Assembly (NCBI GenBank): GCA_025929455.1
Contig: JAICMB010000003.1
Span: 1-23,408, forward strand
DNA length: 23,408 nt
DNA from: Bryobacteraceae bacterium
GTDB taxonomy: Bacteria > Acidobacteriota > Terriglobia > Bryobacterales > Bryobacteraceae
Reading direction: 5' to 3'
The notes under the pieces are model-generated. The model had not been told where the DNA came from. It saw only the letters and a list, made by a program, of their open reading frames with translations, and made no database searches. Made by a program: the position numbers and the translations under genes. Shown here piece by piece: positions 14,435 to 23,408 of this stretch. Position 1 is the stretch's first letter. Each line of letters starts with the position of its first letter.

Positions 14435-15798
14435 GCCGGAACGGCATCCTTCGCGCTCACGTGTTCCGGCACGGAGATGTCGCGAACGATCGGCATCAGC
14501 GCGGCGGCGATGACGAAGAACACGCTCCCGGCGATCACGGCCGCGAGTCGATTGTTGTCGAGCAGATGCGACATCACCCAGCCGAACCCCAGTGACGCGA
14601 TGATTTCGGGCAGCACGATTGAGAAATTGAAAACGCCCATATACACGCCGAACTTATCGGACGGCAGCGCGCCGGCGAGGATTGCGTACGGCATCGCCAG
14701 AGTGCTTGCCCAAGCGATGCCGACTCCGGTCATCGACAGCAGCAACGGCCATTTGCCGTGCACCACGGCAACAGAAGCGAGTCCGGCGGCCCCGCACAGC
14801 AGACACAGCGAATGCGTCGCCTTGCGGCCCATCGCGCGCGCGAGCGAGGGAAGCGCCGGCGAAAAAACGAAGCAAACCGCCGAGTACATAGCGAAACAGA
14901 TGCCCGCCCACTCAATGCCCGCCGCGTACGGCGGGGACGTCTGGTCCGCCGCTCCGAAGACGTTATGCGCGACCGCGACAGGAAAATACAGCCACATGCA
15001 AAACAAACCCAACCAGGTCGCGATCTGCACTCCGAAGAGCTGCCGCATGGTGAGGGGCATCGCGGTGAACGCCGCGGCTATGTCACGCAGGTTTTCGCGT
15101 ACTCCGCGGTGCGCCGCTTGCGCCCGCCGGAACGCGGCTATATTTTCGGGCGGACGCTCCTTCGTGGTAAACACAGTCCACAGCACAGCGCCGAAGAAGA
15201 CCACCGCCCCGGTGTAGAACGACAGCCGTACCGCGAGCGGGATGCGCCCCGCCGCGGGGGGCTCCCGCACGCCGAACGCATTTGTCAGCAAGTACGGCAG
15301 CAGCGACGCGATCACCGCACCCGCGCCGATAAAGAAACTCTGCATGGCGAAACCGCGCGTGCGCTCTTCGGGCGGCAGCATATCGGCAACGAACGCACGG
15401 AACGGCTCCATGCTGACGTTAATCGACGCATCGAGAATCCACAGCAGCCCTGCGGCCATCCAAAGCGCCCCGGAGTTAGGCATGGCCAACAGCGCGAGCG
15501 AACTCAAAATCGCGCCGGTTAGAAAATACGGCCGCCGCCGCCCGAGCCGGTTCCAGGTACGGTCGCTCGCATGTCCAATGATTGGCTGAATGATGAGCCC
15601 AGTCAGCGGCGCGGCCAGCCAGAGCATCGGAATCTGGTCCGCGCGCGCGCCAAGGTACTCGTAGATCGCGCTCATGTTCGCCATCTGCAGACCCCAGCCG
15701 AACTGGATTCCGAAGAAGCCGAAGCTCATGTTCCAGATCTGCCAGAAGGTGAAGCGCGGTTTGGTCACATTATGGGCGCGGTAGCGCCGCTCACTCAT
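14431..15798 (-). CDS. MFS sugar transporter (SLC45/maltose-type)
   Basis: A 455-residue major-facilitator protein with about 12 hydrophobic segments. The N-terminal helix reads [34 protein letters not shown], and the cytoplasmic loop between helices 2 and 3 reads [19 protein letters not shown], matching the GxxSD-R-x-GRRRP signature of the sucrose/maltose (SLC45-like, GPH-related) branch. The central loop carries TTKERPPEN. Relatives in Bacteroidota and Acidobacteriota lie next to alpha-glucan hydrolases and import maltose or maltodextrins. The stop overlaps the GH13 start by four bases (ATGA), making this the first gene of a two-gene maltodextrin operon. The start is ATG 15798 ([10 protein letters not shown]), with no clear Shine-Dalgarno. 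The divergent region upstream holds an inverted repeat that could be its operator. No LacI-type regulator is next to it. Confidence 0.9.
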   Translation of the reverse strand: MSERRYRAHNVTKPRFTFWQIWNMSFGFFGIQFGWGLQMANMSAIYEYLGARADQIPMLWLAAPLTGLIIQPIIGHASDRTWNRLGRRRPYFLTGAILSSLALLAMPNSGALWMAAGLLWILDASINVSMEPFRAFVADMLPPEERTRGFAMQSFFIGAGAVIASLLPYLLTNAFGVREPPAAGRIPLAVRLSFYTGAVVFFGAVLWTVFTTKERPPENIAAFRRAQAAHRGVRENLRDIAAAFTAMPLTMRQLFGVQIATWLGLFCMWLYFPVAVAHNVFGAADQTSPPYAAGIEWAGICFAMYSAVCFVFSPALPSLARAMGRKATHSLCLLCGAAGLASVAVVHGKWPLLLSMTGVGIAWASTLAMPYAILAGALPSDKFGVYMGVFNFSIVLPEIIASLGFGWVMSHLLDNNRLAAVIAGSVFFVIAAALMPIVRDISVPEHVSAKDAVPA

Positions 15799-15817
15799 TA
15801 TTCCAAAAAACGCGACA

Positions 15818-15847
15818 GTGCCGTTTTGTTAGGGAATCGAACGGCAC
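15818..15847. promoter_or_regulatory. Operator-like 8-bp inverted repeat between MFS and ankyrin genes
   Basis: GTGCCGTT (15818-15825) and AACGGCAC (15840-15847) are perfect inverted copies separated by 14 bases, in the 189-base divergent region. The repeat lies 19 bases upstream of the MFS start codon and 9 bases before a TACAAT box facing the other way. That position could control one or both transcripts. As RNA it would also form a hairpin in the MFS leader. Confidence 0.4.
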
Positions 15848-15855
15848 GACAGCGC

Positions 15856-15861
15856 TACAAT
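15856..15861 (+). promoter_or_regulatory. Possible -10 box (TACAAT) for the ankyrin gene
   Basis: TACAAT matches five of six -10 positions, 126 bases before ATG 15988. TTGTTA at 15826 is the nearest -35-like hexamer but is too far away (24-base spacer), so the promoter assignment is weak. Confidence 0.3.
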
Positions 15862-15987
15862 GCCCTCAGCGCAAAGGGGCGCTACCGGTCCGCGGGCAGG
15901 GAGTTTCCCACCTTTCATTTTCAGCAGTTACCGAACCTTCTTTCAGGCCCGTTCCGCGGACGATGGGCGCACATGAAAGGAGGTCGT

Positions 15988-17466
15988 ATGGCGACCAATT
16001 CCGAGGCGATCCGCCTCAATCTCGAATACTACAGAAAACAGGCAAAGGCGTTGCTCAAGGCGGTGCGGGCGGGAGATGCCGGCGCGCTCGAACGGCTTTC
16101 GCTTTACGAACGCGCGGCCGAACAGCCGGCGTTGCACACGGCGCAACTCGCCATCGCGCGAGAGCAGGGGTTTGCAAGCTGGCCGCGTTTCCGCAAGTTT
16201 CTGGCGGGTTGCAACATGGATTTCGCCGCTGTCGTAAATGCGTTCGTGAACGCCGCGTTAGCCGACGTGCGCCAGGCTCGTGAATTACTCGCACAGCACG
16301 AGGGCATTGCGGGCGCGGGCTTTTACCCGGCGCTGGTCTTGGGCGACGCGGCGCGCGTCCAGCAGGAACTCAAAGGTGCGCCGGATATGGCCCGCGCGAC
16401 AGGCGGCCCGCGAAACTGCGAGCCACTGGTGTATGTATGCTTCTCGCGCCTCGGGAACCGCGCGGCGGACATGGCAGAGACCGCGCGTGTGTTGTTGGGG
16501 CACGGAGCGAACCCGAACGCGTCGATGCCCGGAAACGAGCCGCTGTCGTCTCTCTACGCCGCGTCGGGCCTCAACAACAACCCGGCGCTTACGCAGCTGC
16601 TGCTCGAAGCGGGAGCCAACCCAAATGACGGCGAATCGCTGTATCATTCGACCGAGCACCGCGACCTACAGTGCATGCGGCTGCTGCTGCGGCATGGCGC
16701 GACCGTGCCGGGTAGCAACGCGCTGAAACACATGCTCGATCGCGAGGATTTGGAAGGCTTGGGCCTGCTGCTCGATGCCGGCGCCGACGCGAACGAAGTT
16801 AACGACCGGGGTGAAACCGCCCTCCACTGGGCAGTGTGGCGGGGACGCAGCGCGCGAGCGATTGCGATGCTGCTCGATCGCGGCGCGGCGATCGATGCGA
16901 AACGGAATGACGGGCGCACAGCGTACGCGCTCGCCGTTCAGAGCGGGCAGGCCGATATCGCCCGCGTGTTGGAGGAGCGCGACGCAAATGCGGAAATCAG
17001 CGCACTCGACCGTTTCGTGGGCGCATGCGCGGCTGCGGCTCCGGACGAACTGGAGCGCCTGCTTACAAGGCCAGTGGCCGTAGCGCCCGGCAGCGAGCGC
17101 CTGCTTCCAGACTTAACGACAAGCCACCGCACCGCCGCGGTCCGAGCGTTGCTCGCGGCCGGCATGCCCGTGGATGCGCCCGGTGAGATGGGTGGTACCG
17201 CGTTGCACCTGGCATGCTGGCACGGTTACGCCGATATCGTGAAGATCCTGCTTGCACACGGCGCATCGCTCGCTGCAGAAGATGCCACATTTCATGGCAC
17301 GCCCGCAGGGTGGTTCGGTCACGGCGTGCAGAACTGCGGCGGCAACGGCGATTATGCGGCGACGGCGCGGGTGTTGCTCGAGGCTGGAGCGAAGCTGGCG
17401 CCCGTGGATGTGCCGACCGGGCGTGAGGATGTGGATGCGGTGTTGCGCGAGTTCGGCGTGATCTGA
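15988..17466 (+). CDS. Ankyrin-repeat protein
   Basis: A 492-residue protein. I chose ATG 15988 because the near-perfect ribosome site AAAGGAGGT (15976-15984) precedes it; the longer frame would run through the divergent promoter region and into the MFS gene. There is no signal peptide, so it is probably cytoplasmic. The N-terminal segment NLEYYRKQAKALLKAVRAGD and a later AREQGFASWPRFRKFL are a recurring head in bacterial ankyrin proteins. Ankyrin units follow with typical LLL-x-x-GA(D/N)xN ends: LLGHGANPN, LLEAGANPND, LLRHGATVP, LLDAGADANEVNDRGETALHWAV, LLDRGAAIDAKRNDGRTAYALAV, LLAHGASLAAEDATFHGTPAGWFGH and LLEAGAKLAPVD. They imply a protein-binding scaffold with unknown partner. It converges on topA with 13 bases between stop codons. 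Confidence 0.92.
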   Translation: MATNSEAIRLNLEYYRKQAKALLKAVRAGDAGALERLSLYERAAEQPALHTAQLAIAREQGFASWPRFRKFLAGCNMDFAAVVNAFVNAALADVRQARELLAQHEGIAGAGFYPALVLGDAARVQQELKGAPDMARATGGPRNCEPLVYVCFSRLGNRAADMAETARVLLGHGANPNASMPGNEPLSSLYAASGLNNNPALTQLLLEAGANPNDGESLYHSTEHRDLQCMRLLLRHGATVPGSNALKHMLDREDLEGLGLLLDAGADANEVNDRGETALHWAVWRGRSARAIAMLLDRGAAIDAKRNDGRTAYALAVQSGQADIARVLEERDANAEISALDRFVGACAAAAPDELERLLTRPVAVAPGSERLLPDLTTSHRTAAVRALLAAGMPVDAPGEMGGTALHLACWHGYADIVKILLAHGASLAAEDATFHGTPAGWFGHGVQNCGGNGDYAATARVLLEAGAKLAPVDVPTGREDVDAVLREFGVI

Positions 17467-17479
17467 TCGCGCGTTCTGT

Positions 17480-19912
17480 TTACGCCGCTGGCTGTTCCAG
17501 CGGCTTCTTGTATTTGCACTCGTTATTCGGGCACTGCGCCACCGGGCCGGCCTTCAGCCACTTCTCAATCAGATACGGGCTGCCGCAGTCCGGGCATTTC
17601 TCGTTCAGCGGCTTGCCCCACGCGACGAAATCGCACTCCGGATAGCGATTGCAGCCGTAGAACGTCTTGCCGCGCTTGGAACGGCGCTCTACGATCTCCC
17701 CCTGTGAGCAATTGGGACACGCCACACCGATGGTCTTCTGCTTTACGTACTTGCACGCCGGATAATTGCCGCAGGCCACGAACTCGCCGAAACGGCCATA
17801 CTTCTGCACCAGATTACTGCCGCACTGCGGGCATTTCTCTTCGAGCGGAACGTCCGCTTTCTTCTGCTGCGCCGACCCGAGCTGCTTGGTGGTCTTGCAC
17901 TCCGGGTATCCGGAGCATGCATAGAACTGCCCGAAGCGGCCCTTCTTTAGCACCATCGGCCGGCCGCAGTTTTCGCAGTACTCTTCCTCTCCCTGCTCGG
18001 TCAGGTCAACCTTATCGACATCCGGCAGGTCCACCGTCAACTCGCGCGTGTTGGTGCACTCGGGATAGCCGGTGCACGCGATGAAACTGCCGTGCCGTCC
18101 CCACTTGATCACCATCGGCTTGCCGCACTTTTCGCATATGAGATCGGTCGGCTTCTCCATGCGCTTGATGTCGGTCATGTGCCGCTCGGCGTGTTCCAGG
18201 TCCTTGCGGAAGCGGTCGTAGAACTCCGCCATCGCGGCGCGCCAGTCAATCTTGCCGTCTTCGATCTCGTCGAGTTCCTCTTCCATGCGCGCGGTGTAGC
18301 GCACATTGAAAAGGTCCTCGAAGCTGTCGACCAGCAGATCGGTGACAACCATACCTAGCTCGGTGGGAACGAACTTGCCGCCTTCTTTTTTGACGTACTC
18401 GCGTTCCTGAATGGTGGATAGGATGGACGCGTACGTAGACGGGCGGCCTACACCATCGGCCTCGAGTTCCTTCACCAGCGTCGCCTCCGTAAAGCGCGGC
18501 GGCGGTTCGGTGAAGTGCTGCTCCGGTTCGAGCGAGCGCAGTTTCAACTCTTCGCCCTCGGCAACCGCAGGCAGGCGATGCTTCAACTCTTCGTCTTCCT
18601 CGTCGCGGGTGTCCTTGCCTTCCTCGTAAACTTCGAGGAAGCCCTTAAATTTCGGTACGGAGCCGGTGGCGCGGAACCAGTAAGTCGCGCCATCTTTGCC
18701 CGCAGCTTTGACGTCGATTGTCGTCTGATCGAACACCGCCGGCGTCATCTGCGACGCGAGAAACCGCATCCAGATCAGGCGATAAAGCTTAAGCTGATCC
18801 TCTTGCAAATACCGCGCGACGTCCTCGGGCGTGCGGCGCGAGGAAGTGGGGCGGATCGCTTCGTGCGCCTCCTGCGCCTCTTTCTTACTTTTGTAAACGT
18901 TCGGCGATGCCGGCACGAACGGTTCGCCGTAGCGTTCCTTGATATACCCGCGCACCTCGTCGAGCGCTTCGTTCGACACGCGCGGCGAATCGGTACGCAT
19001 GTACGTAATCAGACCGACTGACCCTTCGGTGCCGAGTTCAACCCCCTCGTAAAGCTGCTGCGCGAGCATCATGGTGCGCTTCACGGAAAACCGCAGCTTG
19101 CGCGCGGCTTCCTGCTGCAGCGTGGACGTAATAAACGGCGGTACCGGATTGCGCCGTTTCTCGCGTGTGCCGACCGAGTGCACGATGAACGGCGAGCCCT
19201 CCACCTGCGCGACGATGTTGTTCGCCGCTTCCTGGTTGCCGACCTCCGGAGTTTCGTCGTTGCGCTTCGTGAAATGCGCGCTGATCTGCGGCGGCTTCTT
19301 CGCGCCCAGGTGCGCGTCGATGGTCCAGTATTCGCGCTTCTGAAACGCGCGGATCTCGCGCTCGCGGTCGACAATCAAGCGCAGCGCGACCGTCTGCACA
19401 CGCCCGGCCGAAAGCCCGCGGCGCACTTTGTCCCACAGCAGCGGGGAGATTTTGTACCCGACCAGCCGGTCCAGCACACGCCGGGCCCACTGCGCTTCGA
19501 CCCGGTTGATGTTTACCTGCCCGGGCTTTTCGAACGCCTTACGTATAGCGTTCTGCGTGATTTCGTTGAACATCACGCGGTAGACCCGCGGACCGGCATT
19601 CGATTTGCTCTTGCCGTCCAACTCTTCCTGCAGGTGGTAGCAGATGGCCTCGCCTTCGCGATCGGGGTCGGCCGCGAGATACACGGCGTCGACTCCCTTG
19701 GCCGCCTGCTTCAGCTCCGACATGAGCTTCTTTTTGCCTTCGATGATTTCGTAGTGCGGGCGGAAATCGTTATCGACGTCTACAGCGAGGTCTTTTTTCG
19801 GTAGATCCTTGACGTGGCCGAGCGAGGCTTTCACCACGAACTGCTTACCCAGGTACTTACCGATCGTTTTCGCCTTCGCCGGCGACTCGACGATCACGAG
19901 ATTTTTAGCCAT
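17480..19912 (-). CDS. topA: DNA topoisomerase I
   Basis: An 810-residue type IA topoisomerase that relaxes negative supercoils. The Toprim domain begins NLVIVESPAKAKTI and has the metal motif DPDREGE at residues 82-88. The catalytic region has GLSAGRVQT near 166-173 and the active-site Tyr304 in LITYMRTDSP. The C-terminus holds five zinc-ribbon-like units: CEKCGKPM...CTGYPEC, CENCGRPM...CSGYPEC, CPQCGSNL...CGNYPAC, CPNCSQGE...CNRYPEC and CPDCGSPY...CPNNEC. All five keep four Cys. Length fits the family. Start ATG 19912 gives MAKNLVIVES, the usual topA N-terminus. It follows dprA on the same strand after a 164-base gap, a common neighbour pair. That gap contains a small GC hairpin (20018-20031) but no clear promoter. 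Confidence 0.98.
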   Translation of the reverse strand: MAKNLVIVESPAKAKTIGKYLGKQFVVKASLGHVKDLPKKDLAVDVDNDFRPHYEIIEGKKKLMSELKQAAKGVDAVYLAADPDREGEAICYHLQEELDGKSKSNAGPRVYRVMFNEITQNAIRKAFEKPGQVNINRVEAQWARRVLDRLVGYKISPLLWDKVRRGLSAGRVQTVALRLIVDREREIRAFQKREYWTIDAHLGAKKPPQISAHFTKRNDETPEVGNQEAANNIVAQVEGSPFIVHSVGTREKRRNPVPPFITSTLQQEAARKLRFSVKRTMMLAQQLYEGVELGTEGSVGLITYMRTDSPRVSNEALDEVRGYIKERYGEPFVPASPNVYKSKKEAQEAHEAIRPTSSRRTPEDVARYLQEDQLKLYRLIWMRFLASQMTPAVFDQTTIDVKAAGKDGATYWFRATGSVPKFKGFLEVYEEGKDTRDEEDEELKHRLPAVAEGEELKLRSLEPEQHFTEPPPRFTEATLVKELEADGVGRPSTYASILSTIQEREYVKKEGGKFVPTELGMVVTDLLVDSFEDLFNVRYTARMEEELDEIEDGKIDWRAAMAEFYDRFRKDLEHAERHMTDIKRMEKPTDLICEKCGKPMVIKWGRHGSFIACTGYPECTNTRELTVDLPDVDKVDLTEQGEEEYCENCGRPMVLKKGRFGQFYACSGYPECKTTKQLGSAQQKKADVPLEEKCPQCGSNLVQKYGRFGEFVACGNYPACKYVKQKTIGVACPNCSQGEIVERRSKRGKTFYGCNRYPECDFVAWGKPLNEKCPDCGSPYLIEKWLKAGPVAQCPNNECKYKKPLEQPAA
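17484..17515 (+). terminator. Intrinsic terminator of the ankyrin gene, inside the end of topA
   Basis: GCCGCTGG (17484-17491) and CCAGCGGC (17497-17504) form a perfect 8-bp GC stem around CTGTT, followed by TTCTTGTATTT. It begins 17 bases after the ankyrin stop, so it is a good plus-strand terminator. The same bases are the last codons of topA (LEQPAA) on the minus strand. The minus-strand side has no T-run, so it should act in one direction only. Confidence 0.65.
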
Positions 19913-20017
19913 TACGAATCTGATTCCGTTTAGTAATTAAGATGACCGCCGCCGCCGGCGCGCTCCTTTAAGAGAGCGGAATTGCGGCAGGTGTGTTTCG
20001 TCCCGGCAGCGGCATGG

Positions 20018-20031
20018 CCCGGTATTCCGGG
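20018..20031 (-). other. Small GC hairpin between dprA and topA
   Basis: CCCGG and CCGGG flank a TATT loop (plus-strand reading), 46 bases downstream of the dprA stop. No T-run follows on the minus strand. It could pause transcription between dprA and topA or simply be chance in GC-rich DNA. Confidence 0.25.
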
Positions 20032-20076
20032 GTGTAACGCCGGTCCGTTGTATGGGCGACAAGGCCCGTCCAAAAC

Positions 20077-21237
20077 CTACCACACTTTAACAAAGTTCTT
20101 TCCGGGCAGTTGGCGGACCAAGCCGAGCATTTCAAGCTCAAAGAGGGCGGCGATTGTTTCTGATGATGAATAGCCGTCAAAGGATGCAAGCAGTTCGTCG
20201 AGGTGGGCCGGTGTGTCGGGGGATATTGTTTTCAGAAGCTTAGCCGACACGGGCGAGATTTCGGGCTGGCCGGCGGAGCCGGATTCGGTCGCCAGGGACC
20301 CCTGCGGCTGACGCTCGCGAGCCAGTGCGGCGAGGCGCTGGCGGGCCTCCACCGGGAGTTCCACGACTACGTCGTTCCAGTCCTGAACCAGCTTCGCACC
20401 GTCCTTAATGAGCAGGTTGGGCCCCCAGCTCAGTTTGGACATAATACTGCCGGGCACGGCGAAAACCTCGCGCTGCTGCTCCATGGCGAGCCGCGCCGTT
20501 ATCGCCGAACCGCTGTATTGCGCGCCCTCCACGACCAGGACGCCCAGGCTGAGCCCACTGATAATGCGGTTGCGGATGGGAAAGTTCTGCGGGTATCCGG
20601 GAGCGCCCATGGGGAACTCGGAAACCAACAGCCCGCGCTCGGCAATGGTGGTGGCCAGGGGACGATTTTCCGCCGGGTAGATCACGTCCACGCCGCAACC
20701 GAGCACGGCGATGGTGTTGCCGCCCGCCTCCAGGGCGCCGCGATGGGCTGCCGTATCTATGCCGCGGGCCATGCCGCTGGTGATCGTCAGCCCGGCCTGC
20801 GCCAGATCGAAGGAAAGCCGCTCGCTCACGGCGGCGCCGTAGGGCGTGGCGCGGCGGGTACCCACGACAGCGATCTGGAGCGAATCGAGCAGCGCCGTGT
20901 TGCCGCGCGCGAACAGCAGAACCGGCGGATCGAAGATCTCGCGCAGCAGCGCCGGATAGCGCGGATCGGCGAGCGGAACGATGGCAGCGCCGCTGGCCAG
21001 AGCTTTCTGGTGCTGGTCGACCGCTTCGTCGAACGTACAGCCGCTGGCGATGCTTTGTGCGACGCCGCCGCTCAGCCCGTGGCCCTCCAACTCGGAGCGG
21101 GACGCACGAAAAATGGCCTGCGGCGTCCGGTACCGTTCCAGCAGCAGCGCGGCCTTGCGCATGCCCAAGCCGGACACCAGGCGCAGCGCGAGCCAGTGCA
21201 GTTCCTCTTCATGCGTCAGAGTGGGCGCGGCGGTCAT
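20077..21237 (-). CDS. dprA: DNA processing protein DprA
   Basis: A 386-residue single-strand DNA-binding protein that protects incoming DNA and loads RecA during natural transformation. The N-terminal helical (SAM/HhH-like) part spans about 10-70 (LRLVSGLGMRKAALLLERY). The Rossmann core has VVGTRRATPYG (124-134), SGMARGIDTAAH (154-165), FPIRNRIISGLS (219-230), YSGSAITARLA (241-251) and VFAVPGS (258-264), all typical. The last 60 or so residues (LLKTISPDTPAHLDELLASFDG to LFELEMLGLVRQLPGKNFVKV) form the winged-helix DprA C-terminal domain. Start ATG 21237 gives MTAAPTLTHEEE; no strong ribosome site is visible. It lies upstream of topA and divergent from the DUF1385 gene, with 67 bases between starts. 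Other competence genes are not in the window. Confidence 0.97.
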   Translation of the reverse strand: MTAAPTLTHEEELHWLALRLVSGLGMRKAALLLERYRTPQAIFRASRSELEGHGLSGGVAQSIASGCTFDEAVDQHQKALASGAAIVPLADPRYPALLREIFDPPVLLFARGNTALLDSLQIAVVGTRRATPYGAAVSERLSFDLAQAGLTITSGMARGIDTAAHRGALEAGGNTIAVLGCGVDVIYPAENRPLATTIAERGLLVSEFPMGAPGYPQNFPIRNRIISGLSLGVLVVEGAQYSGSAITARLAMEQQREVFAVPGSIMSKLSWGPNLLIKDGAKLVQDWNDVVVELPVEARQRLAALARERQPQGSLATESGSAGQPEISPVSAKLLKTISPDTPAHLDELLASFDGYSSSETIAALFELEMLGLVRQLPGKNFVKVW

Positions 21238-21250
21238 CGAAATAGAGGTG

Positions 21251-21283
21251 CCGCGGAGGTCCGCGGAATCTCAACGGTATACT
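21251..21283 (+). promoter_or_regulatory. Palindrome and -10-like box in the dprA/DUF1385 divergent gap
   Basis: CCGCGG-AGGT-CCGCGG at 21251-21266 is an inverted repeat. TATACT at 21278-21283 is a five-of-six -10 match that would drive the DUF1385 gene (ATG 21305). No TTGACA-like -35 is seen; the CCGCGG repeat occupies that position and could be a regulator site. Confidence 0.35.
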
Positions 21284-21304
21284 GAAAGTGGAGTCCTACA
21301 TCTG

Positions 21305-22321
21305 ATGTTTCGCAGGTTGGCGCGGCATTGCCGCGATTTTCTGCGCCTAAGTGCGCACATACAGCTTCTTCCCGTGTTGGAAAACGGGGAAGAAACGCTC
21401 GTCGGCGGTCAGGCCGTCATGGAAGGCGTCATGATGCGGGCGCCGCATAGCTACTGCGTAGCCGTCCGGCGCGCCAGTGGCGAGATCGTGACGGAGCAGG
21501 CTCCGCTAGCGCGCCCGTCGGAGAAACGCCGCATCTGGGGATGGCCGGTACTACGCGGGCTTGGGACGCTAGGTCAGGCGATGGTGCTAGGGCTGCGGGC
21601 GCTGCGGTTTTCGGCGAACGCCGCGCTCGACGATCACGCCGTCGCGGCCGGGGAGCAGGGCCGCACGTCGAAACCGCGCCAGTTTTCAGGGACGATGCTG
21701 GCGATCAACATCGCATTTTCGGTGGTGTTTTTCATCTTTATGTACAAGTTCGTGCCGCTGTACCTGGCGACCGAACTGGGCAAGTTCTTTCCGGCGTTCG
21801 ACGGCCGCCTCGCCATCAATTTCGTTGACGGCGTGGTGCGGCTGGCGATCTTCTTCGTGTTCCTGGGTGCGGTTTCGATGCTGAAGGACATCCGCCGGGT
21901 CTTCGAGTATCACGGCGCAGAGCACAAGGTGGTGTTCAATTTCGAATCGGGCAAGAGCGTCAACATCGAGAACGCGCAGCAGTTCGTGACGTGGCACCCG
22001 CGCTGCGGCACCAGCTTTCTGCTGGTCGTGATGGTGCTCTCGATGTGCTTCTATATGTTCCTGCCATTCGACACTTTTCTGGCGAGGTTCATCGCGCGGA
22101 TCCTGCTGCTGCCGCTGATTGTGGGCGTGAGCTACGAGCTGATCCGGTACGCGGCGAAGCGGCGTGGCGGGCTGCTGGCGACGCTAACCGCACCCGGCCT
22201 GTGGTTGCAGCGCGTGACGACCAAGCCGCCGGCTGACGATCAGGTCGCGGTGTCGATCCAGGCGCTCGAGGGTGCTATGGCGCTCGAAGAGGCACAGGGT
22301 GGCGAACTGGTCATCGCGTAA
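21305..22321 (+). CDS. DUF1385 family membrane protein (YqhQ-like)
   Basis: A 338-residue protein. I chose ATG 21305 (MFRRLARHCRDFL) because the longer frame runs antisense through dprA. The conserved block ENGEETLVGGQAVMEGVMMRAPHSYCVAVRR (about 27-57) is the DUF1385 signature. Other family blocks are VFEYHGAEHKVVFNFE (about 201-216) and FVTWHPRCGTSFLL (about 227-240), both rich in His and Cys and possible metal sites. About five membrane segments lie near 128-150, 165-190, 236-262 and 262-282. The family includes B. subtilis YqhQ, function not established. The gene commonly precedes prfA, as here: prfA begins 21 bases after the stop, so they are probably one transcript. The last 30 residues are acidic and lack motifs. 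Confidence 0.92.
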   Translation: MFRRLARHCRDFLRLSAHIQLLPVLENGEETLVGGQAVMEGVMMRAPHSYCVAVRRASGEIVTEQAPLARPSEKRRIWGWPVLRGLGTLGQAMVLGLRALRFSANAALDDHAVAAGEQGRTSKPRQFSGTMLAINIAFSVVFFIFMYKFVPLYLATELGKFFPAFDGRLAINFVDGVVRLAIFFVFLGAVSMLKDIRRVFEYHGAEHKVVFNFESGKSVNIENAQQFVTWHPRCGTSFLLVVMVLSMCFYMFLPFDTFLARFIARILLLPLIVGVSYELIRYAAKRRGGLLATLTAPGLWLQRVTTKPPADDQVAVSIQALEGAMALEEAQGGELVIA

Positions 22322-22342
22322 GCGGCGCACTCCGGAACACTC

Positions 22343-23408
<1,066 letters not shown>

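Noticed and set aside
13934..15217. Long open frame (427 codons) on the plus strand, antisense to the GH13 and MFS genes
   Set aside because: It runs opposite two clearly recognised genes with all expected motifs. Its protein is rich in Arg, Ala and His with no domain, as expected for antisense frames in GC-rich DNA.
19961..19980. Shine-Dalgarno-like AAAGGAG on the minus strand in the topA leader
   Set aside because: No start codon follows at a usable distance; topA starts about 50 bases further on. It is probably chance, or part of the small CGCTC/GAGCG hairpin.
20203..21285. Plus-strand open frame of 360 codons opposite dprA
   Set aside because: dprA on the other strand has all its conserved motifs. 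This frame has no ribosome site and a composition typical of a shadow frame.

Overview
The window is GC-rich, gene-dense chromosomal DNA. The gene set suggests a soil-type Acidobacteriota, most likely the Solibacteres/Bryobacter side. Pointers are a TonB receptor of the carboxypeptidase-regulatory-domain type, an FG-GAP/ASPIC-UnbV secreted protein, a GMC oxidoreductase paired with a Tat-exported gluconate-2-dehydrogenase subunit-3 protein, and several Tat-exported sugar-modifying TIM barrels. This assignment rests on family recognition only; no database search was possible.

Layout. 1-180: tail of a probable LssY_C-type protein. 192-3485: a sugar-oxidation locus, with a Tat-exported isomerase/epimerase (minus) divergent from a GMC oxidoreductase that overlaps its Tat-exported small subunit (plus). 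3555-6451: a small His/Cys-containing exported protein followed by a TonB-dependent receptor gene that is interrupted by one in-frame TAG at 5153-5155. 6586-9428: a polytopic GT-C-like membrane protein and a secreted FG-GAP/ASPIC-UnbV protein. 9429-10619: an operator/promoter-like leader and an unrecognised secreted protein. 10901-10974 (minus): tRNA-Gln(CTG). 11061-12624: a Tat-exported UxuA-like mannonate dehydratase homologue and a small exported beta-rich protein. 12605-15798 (minus): an MFS sugar transporter translationally coupled to an exported GH13 maltodextrin hydrolase. 15988-17466: ankyrin-repeat protein. 17480-21237 (minus): dprA then topA. 21305-23408: a DUF1385 membrane protein and prfA (release factor 1, cut by the window edge).

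How it fits together. The left two thirds look devoted to acquiring and processing carbohydrate outside the cytoplasm: oxidation of sugars by the GMC/subunit-3 pair, isomerase- and mannonate-dehydratase-like barrels, and an alpha-glucan hydrolase with its transporter. The right third is housekeeping: DNA topology, DNA uptake processing and translation termination.

I did not find a convincing new defence, mobile or CRISPR-like system. The observations most worth a second look are the amber codon inside an otherwise intact TonB receptor, the small His/Cys protein before it, the Tat-exported sugar-oxidation locus, the paired palindromes and perfect -10 box upstream of the unrecognised secreted protein at 9741, and operator-like inverted repeats in the divergent or intergenic regions.
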